Shown: one piece after another, positions 5,456 through 7,262 of the stretch
Layout: every line of letters starts with the position of its first letter
Numbering within the stretch: position 1 is the stretch's first letter
Source: an uncultured Alcaligenaceae bacterium
GTDB lineage: Bacteria > Pseudomonadota > Gammaproteobacteria > Burkholderiales > Burkholderiaceae_B
Reading direction: 5' to 3'
Assembly: GCA_937897265.1 (NCBI GenBank)
Contig: CALCPT010000291.1
Coordinates: 1 to 7,262 of the forward strand
Length of the DNA stretch: 7,262 nt
Made by a program: the position numbers and the translations under genes
Notes under the pieces: model-generated
What the model was told of the DNA's origin: nothing
Databases searched by the model: none
The model's input: the letters and a program-made list of their open reading frames with translations, nothing else

Positions 5456-7248
5456 TTAGAAGTCGTAGCGCAGAGAAACTTGAACCGTGCGACCCGCAGC
5501 GGTATAAGCATCAGCAATACGGCTGTTTTCAGTTAATCCACTCACATCTGACCAACGCCAGTACTTAGTATCCAAGGCGTTATTCAAGTTCGCATTCAAG
5601 GTTAAATTGGCTGAAGGCTTCCAGTACACGCCAAGATCAAGCACTGTGTAATCGGGCGAGGCAAATTGAGAGGTTCTGCCTGATGCGATACGACTGGGAT
5701 CTTTTGCCGCGCTATAGAGCACCGTCGCTTGCCCCCCCCACTCACCGGCGTCGTACTGCAAACCAAACATTGCCTTGAAGGGCTGGACTGAATTGATCGG
5801 GGCGCTAATGCCATTGATTTGGCTGTCACCCTGCAAGTATGCTGCACCAGTCTGGAGTGTCCACCTCGATCCAACTTTCAGCTCAACTTGGGCGACAACC
5901 CCTTGAATCTTGGCCTTTGTTAAGTTGACGTATTGATAAATCGTAGGATTTGAAGGCCGACCTCCTCCACCTATGATCTCTTGACTGATGAAGTTTTGAT
6001 ATCGATTTTCAAAGCCCGCCAAAGAATAGCGAAGCCCGTGAGACTTGCCTCTGAATCCAATTTCTAAACTATCGGCGTACTCTGGTTTGAGCTCTGGATT
6101 ACCGACACTGGTATAGCCTGAAGCCAGATTCGCAAACCCGTTATTGACTTGTTCTGGCGTTGGGGCGCGAAAGCCACGGGCCAGTTGTGCGTAGGGAGAG
6201 AAGCCAGGTGCGAGGCGCCAGACAGCCCCAATACGCGGCGTCATCGCCTGACCAGAGAGGCTTGCTAGCGATACATTTTCGTAGCCCTTGGCTGAGGGAT
6301 CGATGGCATAACGATCGAAGCGCACCCCAGGAATCACGCTCACTGTGCCCAGCTCAATTTCACTTTGAAAAAATGCCCCACCTAAGGTGTAGGTCGTATC
6401 GGGAAAGGGCCGAGAGGGAAACTTGCTGCCGTACGGCGCGAAAGTACCATCGCGCATGGCGCTGATATGAGCCTGACTCAGATCAAGTCCGTATGAGAGG
6501 CGCTGATTGACCCAGCCAGTCAGATTGGTTTGAAACTGAGTGGCGAACCCAAAGACTTGCGTGCGAAAGGTGTTGTCTCGGATACGCTCGGGCGCACGAC
6601 TGCGTTGCTCGGTAGCATATTGATTCACCTTGGCGTCTTGCCAGTACAGACGCGTTTCAGCACTTTGAATCCAGGCAGCGTTGACATCGTTGTATTGATG
6701 CTCAAGCGACAGCCGATCGCGCTCAATCGTATCTTGAGTTTTGAGATCAGTGATACCGCGAGGGATGACAGGTGCTGCAGCTCGAGCTGAGAACACTTTG
6801 GTTTGTTGGCTACGGCGTTGCGACTCAATCGTTAACCCAAGTTGTTGCGCGGGATCAATGATGAGGATGGCTTTACCAAGGACATAACGATTGTTGTAGT
6901 CGACGGGATTAGGCGCTGTACGGTCGATACTTTTTGCATCGTTGTTGCCCTCGTTACTGGTTTCGTGCCCTTGACGATAACTGCTGAGTACCATCGCTTG
7001 CCATTTATCATTTTTACCGGCAACCGCCAAGGTGCCCGAACCCGTCTGATCAATACTGGCGTACCCCAAGCGCGCAAAACCACCAACGTTTTGGCCTCGC
7101 GTGAGCAAGTCGCTGGGATCGAGAGTTTTAAACGTGACTGCACCCGCTAACCCGTCGCTGCCGTATTGTGTTGAAGCTGGGCCCCGCAAGACCTCAACAC
7201 TTTTGAGCCCATCGATATCTAAGAAATCACCACGCCCCGTCGAGAATG
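5456..7248 (-). CDS. hmuR: TonB-dependent outer-membrane heme/hemoprotein receptor HmuR/BhuR (5' end missing)
   Basis: Visible are 596 C-terminal residues of an outer-membrane TonB-dependent receptor that imports heme. The frame is open through 7248, where the adapter begins, so signal peptide, TonB box and most of the plug are cut off by the contig end. The remaining plug runs DGLKSVEVLRGPASTQYG then SDGLAGAVTFKTLDPSDLL, the pattern of HmuR/BhuR/PhuR-type receptors. The 22-strand barrel follows. It carries the two heme-receptor hallmarks: FRAP (6172-6161) and NPEL (6100-6089). The loop between them (GFANLASGYTSVG) has a Tyr but no His, as in the PhuR-type receptors, where a Tyr and a plug His hold the heme. 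The protein ends in VSLRYDF with a terminal Phe, the usual outer-membrane assembly signal, and then TAA at 5458-5456. It is the first visible gene of the heme operon. Its promoter is outside the window. Confidence 0.93.
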
Positions 7249-7262
7249 AGATCGGAAGAGCG
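7249..7262. other. Illumina common adapter start left on contig end
   Basis: The last 14 bases, AGATCGGAAGAGCG, are the universal beginning of Illumina TruSeq adapters. Real sequence ends at 7248, in the middle of the receptor gene; the receptor is cut by the assembly and not broken in the genome. Confidence 0.96.

Larger units (their letters stand above)
621..7248 (-). other. heme uptake operon hmuRSTUV-tonB (bhuRSTUV-like)
   Basis: Six co-directional genes with spacing of +25, +4, -4, +11 and -13 bp, read from right to left. The order receptor, HemS-like protein, binding protein, permease, ATPase matches the Bordetella bhuRSTUV operon; a tonB-like gene is added at the end. The tight packing and overlaps imply one transcript. 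The start of the operon, with any Fur site or ECF sigma/anti-sigma pair, is not in the window, so regulation cannot be read here. Confidence 0.88.

Noticed and set aside
5431..5517. N-terminal extension of hmuS to 5517
   Set aside because: It overlaps the end of the receptor gene. The ATG at 5430 has a good ribosome site and matches the family N-terminus.
621..7248. A previously undescribed system
   Set aside because: Every gene of this stretch belongs to the well-known heme uptake families in an order known from Bordetella bhuRSTUV. The novelty is limited to details of individual proteins.

Overview
The window looks like an assembled contig from a betaproteobacterium, probably order Burkholderiales (Alcaligenaceae/Bordetella-like). 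Two things point there. The gene order receptor - hemS-like - periplasmic binding protein - permease - ATPase is that of the Bordetella bhuRSTUV heme operon. Next to it lies a Bug/TctC-type solute receptor, a family greatly expanded in Burkholderiales. GC sampled by eye in the heme operon is roughly 50-55 %. The organism call is an inference from gene content only.

All recognisable genes are on the minus strand. In transcription order they are: a TonB-dependent heme receptor (7248-5456, 5' end missing), hmuS/bhuS (5430-4270), hmuT/bhuT (4265-3357), hmuU/bhuU (3360-2299), hmuV/bhuV (2287-1463) and a tonB-like gene (1475-621). A 188-bp AT-rich gap (433-620) follows, then the 5' part of a Bug-family solute-binding protein gene (432-40). 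Gaps within the heme cluster are 25 bp, 4 bp, a 4-bp overlap, 11 bp and a 13-bp overlap. This is a tight, translationally coupled, single-transcript layout. Its promoter and any Fur box or hurIR-like regulators lie beyond the right edge.

Together the genes form a complete heme-iron import route apart from the receptor N-terminus. The outer-membrane receptor binds heme, the TonB protein transmits the inner-membrane energy, HmuT carries heme across the periplasm, HmuU2V2 pumps it into the cytoplasm, and HmuS receives, stores or degrades it. No exbB/exbD is present, so TonB must use a pair encoded elsewhere.

Both ends of the window are sequencing artefact, not genome. Positions 1-39 are the Illumina TruSeq read-2/index adapter, with the last five bases of what matches index 6. 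Positions 7249-7262 are the start of the common Illumina adapter. In addition, the Bug gene changes sharply in composition near position 282 (third-position GC about 42 % before and 85 % after, in translation order). The leftmost ~240 bp may therefore come from another genome or gene copy, joined through a conserved segment. I found no RNA gene, CRISPR array, transposase or new biological system. The main points of interest are the artefacts, the composition break, and several individual traits of the heme proteins.
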